Source of the DNA: Bradyrhizobium jicamae | Lineage (GTDB): Bacteria; Pseudomonadota; Alphaproteobacteria; Rhizobiales; Xanthobacteraceae | Direction of reading: 5' to 3' | Assembly: GCF_001440395.1 (NCBI RefSeq) | Contig: NZ_LLXZ01000113.1 | Location: forward strand, 46,155-110,154 | DNA length: 64,000 nucleotides | Shown here: positions 28,705-39,152 of the stretch, one piece after another | Layout of the letters: each line of letters starts with the position of its first letter | Numbering within the stretch: position 1 is the first letter of the stretch | Made by a program: the position numbers and the translations under genes | Notes under the pieces: model-generated | What the model was told of the DNA's origin: nothing | What the model saw: only the letters and a program-made list of their open reading frames with translations | Database searches by the model: none

Positions 28705-28857
28705 ATGACTGGGAGCTCGAATGCCAACAAATCGCGTAAACGCACAAACGTCGAACCGGCTGCAGAAGCACTCAACGCGCTTTGCCGGCAAGTGTCGCTC
28801 GCCAGGAACGGCGCGCCATTCCAAGAGATGGCCCGGGACCTCGGAACCGCAACATGA
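28705..28857 (+). CDS. Small hypothetical protein, coupled to the GcrA-like gene
   Basis: This is a frame of about 50 residues from the ATG at 28705, ending EALNALCRQVSLARNGAPF then QEMARDLGTAT. Its stop overlaps the next start (ATGA), the best evidence that it is translated. The start is uncertain: the frame is open upstream to a TTG at 28633, inside the repeat element. No domain was recognised. Confidence 0.4.
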   Translation: MTGSSNANKSRKRTNVEPAAEALNALCRQVSLARNGAPFQEMARDLGTAT

Positions 28858-29189
28858 AAAAACCCGACGGCTCCAAGAAGGTCTTGCTAGTCAATCACAC
28901 TGAAGGCCAGTGCCGGGCCATTGTTGGTCTCAAGAATGGAGACCCCGGAGTCCCCTATATGTGCGGCGAACCTGTCTTGCGAAGGCCGCGCATGAAAAAG
29001 TCGTCGTGGTGCCCTTATCACCATGGTCAGATGCACGCAGCTCCTGTCTACCCGTACGTGAGCAAGAGCCCATTCGCGGTTCGTTCTCCCCAAGCAAACG
29101 AAACGCGCGGAGCTCAAATCCCTTGTGTCCAGCCAATGCGCCTGAGCCGACCTTGGCCGAACCGGAGCTTACGTCGACCATGGACGTGA
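28854..29189 (+). CDS. GcrA-like small zinc-binding protein
   Basis: This 111-residue protein holds a compact Cys/His block, GQCRAIVG, then YMCGEPV, then SSWCPYHHGQMH. It matches the C-terminal zinc-binding part of alphaproteobacterial GcrA-type proteins (CRWP, FCG, YCxYH). GcrA itself works with sigma-70 at methylated promoters, but its N-terminal DNA-binding part is missing here, so function is open. The last about 35 residues are basic and unrelated. The ATG overlaps the stop of the preceding small gene (ATGA). Confidence 0.55.
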   Translation: MKKPDGSKKVLLVNHTEGQCRAIVGLKNGDPGVPYMCGEPVLRRPRMKKSSWCPYHHGQMHAAPVYPYVSKSPFAVRSPQANETRGAQIPCVQPMRLSRPWPNRSLRRPWT

Positions 29190-29785
29190 AGAAAATTGCG
29201 CCGCAGGAATCCGTCGGGCGCGGGCCCCTTCTCTCGCTGCTTCGGAGGTCGCGCAAGCTGCGATCATCATGGCCGCCGGTCACTACAATCATATTGGATG
29301 CGCCGCTCGCCGATAAGAACCCGGCAAAGCGATGAGCCCCGGGCGCGATCGAACGGGCGAGCCAGCACCTGGCTAGCGCAGCATGTCCTCGACCGCCCTT
29401 CCACCTGACAGCAATAGGAGCCCCGCCCATGCAATCTCCGAAATGTAACGCGGATGCCTGGCCCCAAACAGCATCGCGTCATCCTTGTACCGGTTGGCCG
29501 GTGCTCGCCCGCAATGTATACGGCGAATATGCCGAGTGCGAGCAATCGCACGCGACTATTACTGGCGCCCCGGCGACCGGCGTGTTCGGCGGCGAGCACC
29601 AAGGCGGCGCGCAGGCCGTTGCGAGCGGAACTCTTTGGTGTGATCGAGAATCGTGATGATCGCCACACCCGAAAGCCAATCGACGCAATAATACCGTAGT
29701 CCAGATCTTCCAAGGGAGTTGGGACGCTCTGCCTTGATCGCGTCGGGAGAGAGGTACTGTATAAGCCAGACGAAATGGACGATTG
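29190..29785. other. Gene-poor stretch
   Basis: No gene recognised. It should contain the promoter of the acyl-CoA synthetase gene. Confidence 0.4.
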
Positions 29786-31324
29786 ATGATGGATCTCTGC
29801 ACGCTGATTGAGCGCAATGCGGCGTTCGCTCCCGAGAAGCCCGCGATTCATTTCGAGGGTGAAACTTTAAGCTATGCCCGTTTCAATCAAGCGATCGAGC
29901 AAGCCGCGCGCGCCCTGAAAAGTCAGCTCGGTGTCGAGAAAGGCGATCGCGTCGCGATCCTTAGCCTCAATCGACCTGATTATCTGGTGCTGCTCTATGC
30001 CTGCGCACGGCTCGGCGCCATGCTCGTGCCATTGAACTGGCGGCTTGCGGTCGCCGAGCAGCTTTTCATCCTGTCCGACTCCGCTGCCAAGGTGCTGGTC
30101 CTTGAACACGCCTTCGAGGCTCTCCTGCCGGCGTTGGCGGAGCAATTGCCCGATACCTTCGTTGTCGGCTTCGACTTTGCGCCCCTCGGTGGAAGCGAGT
30201 GGGATGGCCTATTAGACCGAGGCCGCGGCGATAGTCGCAATCTGGACACGGACCTATCCTGCCCGCTTCTGATCGTCTATACCTCGGGCACCACAGGACG
30301 GCCGAAAGGTGCTGTGCTGCGTCAGGACGCCTTGCTGTGGAACGGGGTTATGAGTCAGCACATGCATGGCCTCACCTCGGCCGATCATGTCTTGACAGTG
30401 CTGCCGCTGTTCCACGTCGGCGGCCTCAATATCCAGACCACGCCGGCGTTGCATCACGGCGCGACCGTTACCATTCACAGGCGTTTTACGCCAGAGGCGA
30501 CGCTTGCTGCGTTCGAGCGGGACCGACCTACGCTAGCCGTGTTGGTGCCTGCCACGATACAAGCCCTGGCCGAGCATCCTGCGTGGCCGACGACCGACCT
30601 ATCCTCGGTTAAGGCAATTTCCACTGGCTCCGCCATGGTGCCTCAACGCTTAATCGCACACTTTGTCGCGCGCGGGGTATCAGTGTTGCAGGTTTATGGT
30701 TCGACGGAGACCTGCCCTATTGCTATCTATACAAAGCTTGGGGGCAATGTCTCGCCTCAGGGTTCGACCGGCCTGCCCGGCCTATTCTGCGACGCGGCAA
30801 TCATCGATGATGCCGGCAAGAAGTTGCCGCCAGGATTCCCAGGCGAGATCGCAGTGCGCGGGCCCAATATCTTCTCCGAATATTGGGGCAATCAAGAAGC
30901 AACGCGCGAGGCGCTGCATTACGGCTGGTATCACACTGGCGACATCGGTCGCTTCGACGCCGATGGATATTTTTGGGTTCATGATCGCAAGAAGAACCTG
31001 ATCATTTCCGGCGGAGAAAACATTTATCCGGCGGAAGTTGAACGCGTGCTTATGGAGCACCCCGATGTCGCGGAATGCGCCGTCGTCGGTCGGCCCGATC
31101 CGCGTTGGGATGAGGTGCCGGTCGCCTATGTGATCAGGCGGTCGGAGGCTCGGATCGAAGCCGACGCGCTGAGGGCCTATGTGGAGTCGCATCTCGCCCG
31201 CTTCAAAACGCCGCGCGAAATCATATTTACGGAAGAATTGCCGCAAACAGCGTTGGGCAAGATTCAGCATTTCATGCTCAAGGAGCTCGATGCGCGATCA
31301 AGCCAGCAAGGAGGCAGCAACTGA
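29786..31324 (+). CDS. AMP-dependent acyl-CoA synthetase
   Basis: This 512-residue ANL-superfamily ligase activates a carboxylic acid as acyl-AMP and then acyl-CoA. The P-loop motif YTSGTTGRPKG near residue 170, VYGSTETCP near 310, WYHTGDIGRFDADGYFW near 385, the hinge RKKNLIISGGENIYP and the C-terminal catalytic lysine in ALGKIQ are all present. Several starts (TTG 29783, ATG 29786, ATG 29789) lie together; the ATG at 29786 is used here. The next gene on the strand, 316 bases on, is a transporter. Length and motifs fit medium- or long-chain or malonyl-type synthetases; the substrate cannot be fixed. Confidence 0.85.
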   Translation: MMDLCTLIERNAAFAPEKPAIHFEGETLSYARFNQAIEQAARALKSQLGVEKGDRVAILSLNRPDYLVLLYACARLGAMLVPLNWRLAVAEQLFILSDSAAKVLVLEHAFEALLPALAEQLPDTFVVGFDFAPLGGSEWDGLLDRGRGDSRNLDTDLSCPLLIVYTSGTTGRPKGAVLRQDALLWNGVMSQHMHGLTSADHVLTVLPLFHVGGLNIQTTPALHHGATVTIHRRFTPEATLAAFERDRPTLAVLVPATIQALAEHPAWPTTDLSSVKAISTGSAMVPQRLIAHFVARGVSVLQVYGSTETCPIAIYTKLGGNVSPQGSTGLPGLFCDAAIIDDAGKKLPPGFPGEIAVRGPNIFSEYWGNQEATREALHYGWYHTGDIGRFDADGYFWVHDRKKNLIISGGENIYPAEVERVLMEHPDVAECAVVGRPDPRWDEVPVAYVIRRSEARIEADALRAYVESHLARFKTPREIIFTEELPQTALGKIQHFMLKELDARSSQQGGSN

Positions 31325-31640
31325 GTGGGCGTCTGCCGCTCGTTGCAGATCAGGCCGCCGAGCCGTCTGAGCTGGCGGAAGCGCTAGCCAGGGAGCTCAG
31401 CGCCTAGCTGATCTACCTCGTGCCGCGCCGCGCTCTTCTGATGGCAAGCGAGATTCACGTGCAAAATAACATCCTGAAAATCTGTGCAACAGCGCGGCAG
31501 TGGCCGAAATTATGCCGAAATGATTGGCGCTATCGGGTTGGTCGGTAGTGTCTGTGATGGAGATTCCCGGCTGGAGCTACAGTTGGGCGGGCGTGAGGTT
31601 TCTCCGCAACCGCCCATTCAGACGGGGAGGAAAACTCACG
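31325..31640. other. Intergenic region with a weak sigma-54-like match
   Basis: TGGCCG-N5-ATGCC at 31501-31516 keeps the GG-N10-GC spacing required by sigma-54 but matches the rest of the nif-type consensus poorly. No NifA upstream site was identified. Otherwise nothing was seen. Confidence 0.25.
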
Positions 31641-32996
31641 GTGTCACAAACGTCCATCCCGCGCGCACCAGCGGTTAAATCGCGCATTGGCGCAATTTTG
31701 CGTGCAACTAGCGGCAATTTCCTCGAGCAGTTCGACTTTTTCCTATTCGGCTTTTACGCCAGCGCCATTGGGAAGGCGTTCTTTCCGTCCGACAGCGAAA
31801 CCGCTTCGCTGCTCAACACCTTCGGCGTGTTCTGGCTGGGCGCCTTGATGCGTCCGGTCGGTGCGATCGTGCTCGGCGCCTATATCGACAAAATCGGCCG
31901 TCGGCGAGGCTTGATCGTGACGCTGTCGATCATGGCGATCGGTACTGTGATCATCGCCTTCTGCCCCAGTTACGCGACGATCGGCATTGCCGCGCCCGTC
32001 ATCGTGCTGCTCGGACGGTTGCTGCAGGGCTTTTCCGCCGGCGTCGAAGTCGGCGGCGTTTCGGTGTACCTGTCGGAGATCGCCACCCCGGGAAAGCGCG
32101 GTTTTTACACCTCGTTCCAGTCGTCCAGCCAGCAGGTTGCGATCTTTGTCGCGGCGATCGTGGGCTACGTGCTGAACGAAGCGATGCCGGTCGAATCGGT
32201 AGACGCCTGGGGCTGGCGCATACCGTTCTTTCTCGGCTGCCTAATCATTCCGCTTATCTTCTTCCTGCGCCGGACGCTGGAGGAAACGCCGGAGTTTCTG
32301 GCCATGAAGAAGCATCCCACGGCCCGCGAGGTCTTTGCCTCGGTACTCGCCAACTGGCGCGTTGTCATTCTTGGCATGATGATCGCGATCCTGACAACAA
32401 CGACCTTCTATTTCGTCACCGTTTACACGCCCACATTCGGCAAGAATGTGTTGAAGCTGTCCTCCCAGGATGCGCTCTTGGTGACAGTCTTGGTCGCCGT
32501 GACCAACTTCATCTGGAATCCTATTGGCGGCGCTGTCTCTGATCGGATCGGCCGGAAGCCGGTTCTACTAACCATTGCCGGGCTTGCGTTAGTGACCGCC
32601 TATCCGGCATTGTGCTGGTTGGTAAGCGTCCCCACTGTCGGCAAGATGCTGGCCGTGGCGATGATGTTCTCGTTCTACTTCGGCACCTATAGCGGTGCCA
32701 TGCTGGGCGCTCTCGTCGAGATCGTGCCTAAGCATGTGCGCACCACCTGCTTCTCCCTGGCCTTCGCACTTGCGGCGGCCTTGTTTGGCACCTTTACGCC
32801 ATTTGCCTCGACTTGGCTGATCGACCGGACCGATGACAAGGCTTCGCCAGGCTTCTGGCTGATGTTCGCAGCCGTGCTCGGCATTATCGCGGCGCTCACC
32901 GTCCATCCCGGGAGCGCCAAGCCGTCGAAAGTTGCCAAGCCGTCGCGGCCTGAGCGAGCTAACAGACCTCTAGGCGTGCAAGCCACGTCACATTAG
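31641..32996 (+). CDS. MFS transporter, metabolite:H+ symporter (MHS) type
   Basis: This 451-residue protein has about 12 membrane segments. The loop motif [15 protein letters not shown] near residue 80 and its repeat [13 protein letters not shown] near 300 are the MFS signature. [15 protein letters not shown] near 135 is typical of the MHS subgroup, which includes citrate, alpha-ketoglutarate, proline and tricarballylate carriers. The GTG at 31641 has a clear GGGGAGG ribosome binding site 10 bases upstream; the open frame upstream adds about 40 unlike residues. It may import a dicarboxylate or similar acid. The substrate is not determined. Confidence 0.85.
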   Translation: MSQTSIPRAPAVKSRIGAILRATSGNFLEQFDFFLFGFYASAIGKAFFPSDSETASLLNTFGVFWLGALMRPVGAIVLGAYIDKIGRRRGLIVTLSIMAIGTVIIAFCPSYATIGIAAPVIVLLGRLLQGFSAGVEVGGVSVYLSEIATPGKRGFYTSFQSSSQQVAIFVAAIVGYVLNEAMPVESVDAWGWRIPFFLGCLIIPLIFFLRRTLEETPEFLAMKKHPTAREVFASVLANWRVVILGMMIAILTTTTFYFVTVYTPTFGKNVLKLSSQDALLVTVLVAVTNFIWNPIGGAVSDRIGRKPVLLTIAGLALVTAYPALCWLVSVPTVGKMLAVAMMFSFYFGTYSGAMLGALVEIVPKHVRTTCFSLAFALAAALFGTFTPFASTWLIDRTDDKASPGFWLMFAAVLGIIAALTVHPGSAKPSKVAKPSRPERANRPLGVQATSH

Positions 32997-33472
32997 CTAG
33001 CTGCCCGTCCACCGCCGGCGCCCATGTCGCGCTCTACGGATGATCAACTCGACCGCGTTCAGTCACCTATCGTCAGGGTTCACATCGTGCTTGGGTACTC
33101 TATGGAGATTCATTCACCCAATCACCATTGTCTCCATCCTGCCCTGGGCCAGTATCGGGCGCACTGTGGAGCTGATGCAGGTGGACACGGCCTGCCCATC
33201 GTCACGGCCTTGGCCAGGTCAGCGGGATGCATCGTGTCATGGGGCCCGCCTTCCTCCGCAGGCCGGTGGCGACGACCTCGATGACCGTCGGCTTGGCCGC
33301 CGCGGCGCGGAGAAGCACGCTTTCAACAGGGGAAAGAATTGCGGCGACGGGCTCTCAGGAGAGCCTCCAACCTCAATGAGATCACGATTGCAAAACAGCT
33401 TGTTCCCAACGCGCGCCGCACTCGGCATTCATATTCTTAGCATCCAAGTGTACTGCTTGAGTTGGTGCTGCT
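32997..33472. other. Region after fixC; fixX not found
   Basis: In fixABCX operons a small ferredoxin-like fixX follows fixC. On the minus strand after the fixC stop no ferredoxin-like cysteine pattern was found, only short unlike frames. Confidence 0.45.
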
Positions 33473-34750
33473 TCAGCGCAAGGCGCGCGGGAGGCGGAAC
33501 GCGTCGCAAAACATTCCGGTCCATGACTGCGTTGAGGTCGACTTCTCCGCCTCCGAGGTGCTGTTGAAACGAACCAAGTTCTGCATCGCCTTCGAGACGA
33601 GCTGCGGATAGGTGAGAAGAAAGTTTTGCGGCTGAGTATGGAGCAGCGCCCGCATGTCAGTTTTCTTCGAATGCTTGAAGGACCCATCCAGCATCTTCTT
33701 GTATAATGAAAGGCTATCCGATCTCAAGAGATCGCCGCGTGACTTCACCTGGAAGATCGCTTCCGCGGCAATTCTCCCCGAGGTCATCGCAACATTCGCG
33801 CCTTCGTGATCGATAGTGTTGCTGAGCTGGGCGGCATCCCCAACCACCACCCAGCCCTTGCCGTGGAGCCGCGGCATCTTGTTGTAGCCGCCTTTGGGAA
33901 TGAGGTGTGCGGAATATTCCCCAACTTTCGAGCCGTCGATTAGCCGTGCGACCGATGGGTGACGCTTGAAGCGGTCGAGTAGCTCGTAGGGTGTTTCGCC
34001 GGTGCGTTGGAACTCGGAGACGAGGCAGCCGATGCCGAGTGAGATGCTCTCCTTGTTCGGGTAGATGAAGCCTATGACTGTCATACCGCGCGAGATGTTA
34101 CCCGCGGTCTCGATCACGACGCCCTTGTCGCCGTTGAGATTGAAACGGGCTTCGATGGCCTCGCGCGGCAAACAGTGCATTTCCCTCACCGCCAGCGCAA
34201 CCTGATCGGGCTCTGGCCTCTCGCGCAAGCCCGCACGCGTGCCGAGCAAGCCATTGACGCCCTCGGCGAGCACCACCACATCAGCGTGGATTATGCCATC
34301 CTGGCGGTCGGTACGCACACCAATGACGCGGCCACGGCGGTTCTGTGCTAGCTCGGTCACGGTGGTTTGGCACAAGACGGTGGCGCCCGCCTCTCTTACC
34401 TTGGAGGAGAACCATTTGTCGAAGTGGGCGCGGACAATGGTGTAGCGGTTCGAACGTCCGTAGTTGGAATCGTCGAAACGATAGCGCAGCCCGATACGGG
34501 AGCAATCATCCAGTATCCAGAATCGTTGCTCGACTAGATGACGCTCGAGCGGCGCGGCCTTGCGGAAATCCGGTATCAGCTCGGCCAGCATGTCCGCATG
34601 CAGGATTGCACTCTGGATGTTCTTCGATCCTGAATATTCGCCGCGCTCGAGCTGCAGCACCTTCATGCCGCGCTTGGCCATGGTCAGCGCCGCCGCGTTG
34701 CCGGCCATTCCGGCGCCGACCACGATTGCATCGAATCTATCTTCGATCAT
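33473..34750 (-). CDS. fixC: FixC, ETF-quinone oxidoreductase-like flavoprotein
   Basis: This 425-residue protein is near the family length (about 435). FixC is the membrane-associated flavoprotein of the FixABCX complex that bifurcates electrons to ferredoxin and quinone for nitrogenase. [22 protein letters not shown] at the start is the FAD-binding fold, [13 protein letters not shown] follows, and [13 protein letters not shown] near residue 310 is the second FAD motif. The C-terminal region is shortened and altered ([29 protein letters not shown]) against what I recall for rhizobial FixC. The ATG overlaps the end of the broken fixB frame. Without fixB and fixX it cannot form a full complex from this locus. 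Confidence 0.8.
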   Translation of the reverse strand: MIEDRFDAIVVGAGMAGNAAALTMAKRGMKVLQLERGEYSGSKNIQSAILHADMLAELIPDFRKAAPLERHLVEQRFWILDDCSRIGLRYRFDDSNYGRSNRYTIVRAHFDKWFSSKVREAGATVLCQTTVTELAQNRRGRVIGVRTDRQDGIIHADVVVLAEGVNGLLGTRAGLRERPEPDQVALAVREMHCLPREAIEARFNLNGDKGVVIETAGNISRGMTVIGFIYPNKESISLGIGCLVSEFQRTGETPYELLDRFKRHPSVARLIDGSKVGEYSAHLIPKGGYNKMPRLHGKGWVVVGDAAQLSNTIDHEGANVAMTSGRIAAEAIFQVKSRGDLLRSDSLSLYKKMLDGSFKHSKKTDMRALLHTQPQNFLLTYPQLVSKAMQNLVRFNSTSEAEKSTSTQSWTGMFCDAFRLPRALR

Positions 34751-35759
34751 GGCCTTCTCCTTTGTTCATTGGCGCACCTTTGAAATTCTTACCTTCTTGC
34801 GATCCGGTGGCGTGAATGCGGTGATGGCCGCGCACGTAATGCGGCTGTGACCGCCGGCCATAAACAGGATCGCGTCCGTGATAATTCGAAGATCCGCCGC
34901 CTTGTTGGCCAATGATCAGGCTTCGACGCCGACCCGATGCTGGGTCGCGCCGGAAAACGCCGGCGGCGATATGGATCGCCTTGCTGGTCTGCCCGATCTG
35001 CCGGTCAGACGTGAGGCGGCGCTTCGGTACCGACGGACGCGAGCGCCATATCCGGCACCGAGCGCTGCGCCGAGCTGGCGACCCAGCTGACGATTCTCCG
35101 GGGTGCCCTAACCCCAAACCGCCGGGAATGAAGACGTCGGCATAGGCGAGATTGGATTTAGCGGATCCGCGGCCTGGTACAAATGATAGCACCTTGGCGA
35201 CGAGGCCGGCTTTGAGCCAACCCAGGGAGTCGATGATGGGAAGATCAGGATCGCGCGCGACGCATTCGGGCATTACCATCATGCCCGGTCGTACCGTCGC
35301 TGTTTGCGGTCGATAGTTCACTTTGTAGATCGTGCAGAGCAGCGAACCGCCGCCGGTAAGAAATGTGGTCGCCATCGAGCCGCTCAGATCGCAGACGAGC
35401 GTCTTCGCCCGCAATAGCAGGATCTTTTCCCTGTTGGAGTTAACGGCGTCGATCAGCGCCTTAGTGTAGAACTCCCTCCGATGCTCCGGCAGCGCCCTAA
35501 AGTCAGTGCCGTAACAATATGCGAGCGCGGAATTGCGCATCGCCTCGCCCTCGGGCCTGAGCGGGACGGCCGCGCCATCGACCGTCAGCTTGTCCGCAAG
35601 CTTGCGGTTTGCGCCTATCAGCTCCCGAGACACGGGGTCGTGCGCCTGCTCGATGAAGATCCAGACGTGGTTGTCGGCCTCGAAATGCTCCGCCAGCTTC
35701 TTCTGGGCGGCGGCGCGCCGTTCTCGTGTCGACGCGGGAGCTCTTATTGCAGTGCTCAT
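34737..35759 (-). pseudogene. fixB: fixB, ETF alpha subunit, broken by frameshifts
   Basis: The first about 95 residues are a proper FixB start (HVWIFIEQAHDPVSRELIGA, AYCYGTDFRALPEHRREFYT). The middle is partly damaged (VCDLSGSMATTFLTGGGSLL stands where a longer conserved stretch is expected). After NLAYADVFIPGGLGLG the frame is wrong: the FAD-binding C-terminus continues as SDRQIGQTSKAIH and then as arginine-rich sequence, while proper blocks (an ANKAADLRIITDAI-like stretch) sit in another frame. FixB carries the non-bifurcating FAD in this C-terminal domain, so the product should be inactive. It lies 18 bases after fixA. Confidence 0.8.
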
Positions 35760-35777
35760 CGCTAAAACTGCTTCAGA

Positions 35778-36620
35778 TCAGAGATCGCCAGCTAAGGCTG
35801 CCAGGTCCGCTTCAAGCCTGGGCTGGTGCTTGAATATGGCCTCAATCAACTCTTCCGCCGGCTGCTCGGCAGGCTCTACCAATACAGCTTTTTCAGCGCG
35901 CGCAGATGGCGCGAAGACGCGCTTGACGACTGTCGGCGAGCCTTTGAGACCGCATTTCGAGATATCTTCGACATCGGCGTCCTGCGCGCTCCATTTCACG
36001 ATCGAGGCCCGAGCGGCACGCAAGGCATCCGCCATCGCGCCTCGGCGGATCTGGTTGGTTGCCTCCAGCATGGTGATGAGACACGGCAGTCTCGTGCGCA
36101 GCACCTGGACGCCGCCTTCGGAGCGCCGCTCCGCTTCAATCGTGCGTGCGGTGAGATCGAGGGCTGTGATCTTGGCGACGTAGGTGAGCTGTGACACACG
36201 AAGCCGCTTCGCGATGCCCGGCCCAACCTGCGCAGTATCCCCATCGATGGTCTGCTTGCCGGTAAAGATGAGGTCGGGCTGGCCGTATTCCTTGCCGATC
36301 TTGCGGATGGCAGTCGCCAGTGCGTAAGTCGTCGCCAACGTGTCGGCGCCTGCGAAGCTGCGATCGGTGAGCAGTACGGCGCGATCGGCGCCAAAGGTCA
36401 ATGCCTTGCGTAAGGAGTCCTCGGCTGAAGGCGGCCCCATTGTAAGGACGGTGATCTCGCCGCCAAATTTATCGCGCAGTTCGAGCGCGGCTTCCAAGGC
36501 AAACAGATCGTAGGGATTGATGATGGACGGCACCCCTTGGCGCATGATCGTGTTTGTCACGGGGTGCACACGGATCTGCGCTGAGTCGGGGACCTGCTTG
36601 ATGCAGACGAGATTGTGCAT
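35778..36620 (-). CDS. fixA: FixA, ETF beta subunit
   Basis: This 280-residue protein is the beta subunit of the FixAB electron-transfer flavoprotein, which supplies low-potential electrons for nitrogenase. NLVCIKQVPDSAQIRV and IINPYDLFALEAALELRD at the start, LTFGADRAVLLTD, TGKQTIDGDTAQVGPGIAKRL near residue 130 and PCLITMLEATNQIRRG near 190 are the family blocks, all intact. The ATG at 36620 (GGATAAGC upstream) fits the family start, and the open frame to 36704 has no similarity. A sigma-54-like promoter lies about 90 bases upstream and fixB follows after 18 bases. It is separated from nifA by about 500 bases. Confidence 0.9.
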   Translation of the reverse strand: MHNLVCIKQVPDSAQIRVHPVTNTIMRQGVPSIINPYDLFALEAALELRDKFGGEITVLTMGPPSAEDSLRKALTFGADRAVLLTDRSFAGADTLATTYALATAIRKIGKEYGQPDLIFTGKQTIDGDTAQVGPGIAKRLRVSQLTYVAKITALDLTARTIEAERRSEGGVQVLRTRLPCLITMLEATNQIRRGAMADALRAARASIVKWSAQDADVEDISKCGLKGSPTVVKRVFAPSARAEKAVLVEPAEQPAEELIEAIFKHQPRLEADLAALAGDL

Positions 36621-36710
36621 GTGCTTATCCAGACGCTGTTTGGGCCCGCGAAACGAAGCAAATGTCGTACCACAGCAGCGAGCGTGAACACGGGCAGCAT
36701 ACAAGGCTTA

Positions 36711-36726
36711 TGCAAGTATAGTGACA
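36711..36726 (-). promoter_or_regulatory. Sigma-54-type -24/-12 promoter ahead of fixA, variant
   Basis: On the minus strand: TGTCACTATACTTGCA, against the consensus TGGCACG-N4-TTGCW. The spacing and the -12 TTGCA are exact, but the second G of the nearly invariant -24 GG is T. It lies about 90 bases before the fixA ATG. No unambiguous NifA site (TGT-N10-ACA) was found upstream. Confidence 0.55.
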
Positions 36727-37115
36727 CTGTCGGCTTCCCTTCCCCAGCGCCAGAGTTGCGACATTCGTCGCGAATGCGACAGCGCCGTCAACGCCACCTA
36801 ATTGATCGATAAGAGCGCGGTGTCTGAACCGAGATGCGATTTTTTCACCCCAATGCGCATGTGGATCCCTTGGCTTTCCCCGATAGCGAAGCTGCACCGC
36901 TCACGAGAGACTGTGCCTGCCTAAGCCGATTTGTACTCGACGATGCTTCGCATAACAGGCGCAAATCGACCTCTCCGTCCGGATTGGGTGAACGTCTCTT
37001 TCGAGGTCGGCTCTCCATATCTCACGCGAGCAAACGCAAAGCTCGTACGGATAGCAGACCGTCGCTCAGATTACGGGCGGCTTTCTCTGGCGCGCTCAGT
37101 CCCCGGCAGTCCTTA
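36727..37115. other. fixA upstream region
   Basis: No gene. It contains a perfect 15-bp palindrome (CATTCGTCGCGAATG, near 36763) of unknown meaning. Confidence 0.4.
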
Positions 37116-38873
37116 TCAGAAGCGCTTGATTTCGATACCGTATTTCCTCAGGGCGTAGCCAATCTGACGCGGCGTCACTCCAAGCAGGCGCGCCGCCTTT
37201 GCCTGCACCCAGCCGGACCTCTCCATGGCCGCGATAACACGCTCGCGATCGATCATGTTCGCACCGCTAACGAGAGGTGCGCCGGCAGGCGCTAGCGGAG
37301 CCTGCTCGCTGCCGAACGGCGAGACCGCAACTGCGACCGACGGACCAGCCTGGAGTGTGGCCGGCCTCGTGGGCACTGGTGTCGCTCCCTGGTGCAGCGC
37401 CATCTCATCCGATGCGCTCTTCCACAAGATCGCGGAAAGGCACTGGCCGTGGCAACAGGCAAAATCGTCTCTGACGATTGATGGTCCCGGGGCGAGCGTC
37501 GCTGTCCGCTGCACGCAATTTTCGAGCTCGCGGACATTGCCGGGAAAACCGCAATTCAGCAGTACATCAATAGCACTCGCATCGAAGGTCAACGTACGGC
37601 CATTTTCGTTGTTGAAATTTCTGAGAAACTGAGCGGCGAGGAGCGGAATATCACTTCGCCTTTCACGCAACGGCGGCAGCAGCAAGGGAACCACACTTAT
37701 CCGATAATAGAGGTCGGTCCGGAACTCGTTCCTTGCCACCGCGTCTTCCAGGTTCTTATTCGTGGCGGTAATCACGCGAACATCGACCTTAATGGTCTGG
37801 TTACCGCCGACGCGCTCGAATTCCTGCTCCTGCAGCACGCGCAGCAGCTTTGCCTGGAACGAGGCCGAGATCTCCCCAATCTCGTCTAGAAACAGCGTCC
37901 CCTTATCAGCGAGCTCGAACCGACCCTTGCGCGCATTGAACGCGCCGGTAAAGGCACCCTTCTCATGACCGAACAATTCGGATTCCAGGACCGTCTCAGG
38001 GAGCGCAGCACAATTGAGCTTTATGAACGGCCGCTTGGCACGGGACGACCGCTCGTGAATGGCCTTGGCGACTAGTTCCTTTCCGGTACCGGATTCGCCG
38101 CGTAACAGAACCGTGCTATTCGATTTGGCTACCACCGCGATCTTCTCGAGCATTGCGCGCAGCGCAGGACTGTCGCCAATGATCCCCTCGACATTAATCT
38201 TCTTCCCCTCCCGCACCGGGTGCTTGAGCTCGGACAACTGCTTCTGCAGCCTGTCCTTCTCCGCCATAAGTCGCTCGCGGTCGCAGGCGAACAAGCGATG
38301 CAGCTTCACCGTCTGGCTTACCAGATTGGCGATCATGGTAAGCAGCCGGGCGTCGTAATCGAGCCGGACACTCGAACTGCTATCCAAGATGCGGTCGATG
38401 GTCAGCGTACCTACGACTTTCGCATCGATGCAAATAGGAACACCGATGAACGACACCGTGATGTCGTCGGAGGCCCCGAGCACGTCCAGGTCGGACGCAC
38501 TGAAGGCCGAATGCACCGTGACGTTCTCGGCGACGAGCGGGCTCTCGGTCGCCACGATCTGGTCGACTGCCTTTTGCGGCGGACGCATCCGGTAGCGCTC
38601 GTCGCTGCCTTCGCTCAATCCGGCGCCAACGGTAATGTCCGATACGCCATCATCGTCGAACAGCGAGATGATGCCGTGCCGCACTTGAACAAACGATTGT
38701 AAAAGATCGACGACGTTGGCCAACGTGACTTCGAGGCGGCAAGGAGCGGCGAGAACCTTCGATATTTCGAAGATGCCGGTGAGCGCGCTCTCGTGCGACG
38801 GGACAATTGTAACCTCGAGGTCCGCTTCTGACCTTGAGTTAGGCCTATCGCGTACGGAAGCAATATGCAGCAT
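37116..38873 (-). CDS. nifA: NifA, sigma-54-dependent activator of nitrogen fixation genes
   Basis: This 585-residue enhancer-binding protein has three domains. An N-terminal GAF domain covers about residues 25-185. A central AAA+ domain has Walker A GESGTGKE and the sigma-54 contact loop GAFTGA. A C-terminal Fis-type helix-turn-helix reads [21 protein letters not shown]-x11-C ([13 protein letters not shown]) at the end of the AAA+ domain and CCHGQC in the linker give the cysteine pattern of oxygen-sensitive rhizobial NifA. The ATG at 38873 was chosen because rhizobial NifA is about 582 residues and begins MLHI; the frame is open to 38972. It follows fixR and is read from the fixR promoter. 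Confidence 0.93.
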   Translation of the reverse strand: MLHIASVRDRPNSRSEADLEVTIVPSHESALTGIFEISKVLAAPCRLEVTLANVVDLLQSFVQVRHGIISLFDDDGVSDITVGAGLSEGSDERYRMRPPQKAVDQIVATESPLVAENVTVHSAFSASDLDVLGASDDITVSFIGVPICIDAKVVGTLTIDRILDSSSSVRLDYDARLLTMIANLVSQTVKLHRLFACDRERLMAEKDRLQKQLSELKHPVREGKKINVEGIIGDSPALRAMLEKIAVVAKSNSTVLLRGESGTGKELVAKAIHERSSRAKRPFIKLNCAALPETVLESELFGHEKGAFTGAFNARKGRFELADKGTLFLDEIGEISASFQAKLLRVLQEQEFERVGGNQTIKVDVRVITATNKNLEDAVARNEFRTDLYYRISVVPLLLPPLRERRSDIPLLAAQFLRNFNNENGRTLTFDASAIDVLLNCGFPGNVRELENCVQRTATLAPGPSIVRDDFACCHGQCLSAILWKSASDEMALHQGATPVPTRPATLQAGPSVAVAVSPFGSEQAPLAPAGAPLVSGANMIDRERVIAAMERSGWVQAKAARLLGVTPRQIGYALRKYGIEIKRF

Positions 38874-39152
38874 GACGGCGTCTCTGTCGTTGTGGCCGTC
38901 CTCCCTGTCACCTTGTTCGGATTTGCAGATATTGTGTTGCACTGTCATCCTCGATCTCGCACCAAATTTCACAGGACGACGGCAAGAGGTAACGCATTTT
39001 CATGGCACTACTGTAAACCCAACAGTAAAATTATAGTGCTTTGATTTGCTCTATACTCTTGCTGAGATCGCTGGGCGACTTTTCGCGGCGAGCGCGAGCT
39101 CCATTGATTTAGCTCAATCAGCTACGATTTGACTATGTTCGGGTGCGGCCGA

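Noticed and set aside
36755..36785. Palindrome CATTCGTCGCGAATG as a NifA upstream site
   Set aside because: NifA sites are TGT-N10-ACA; this palindrome does not fit and no known regulator was matched.
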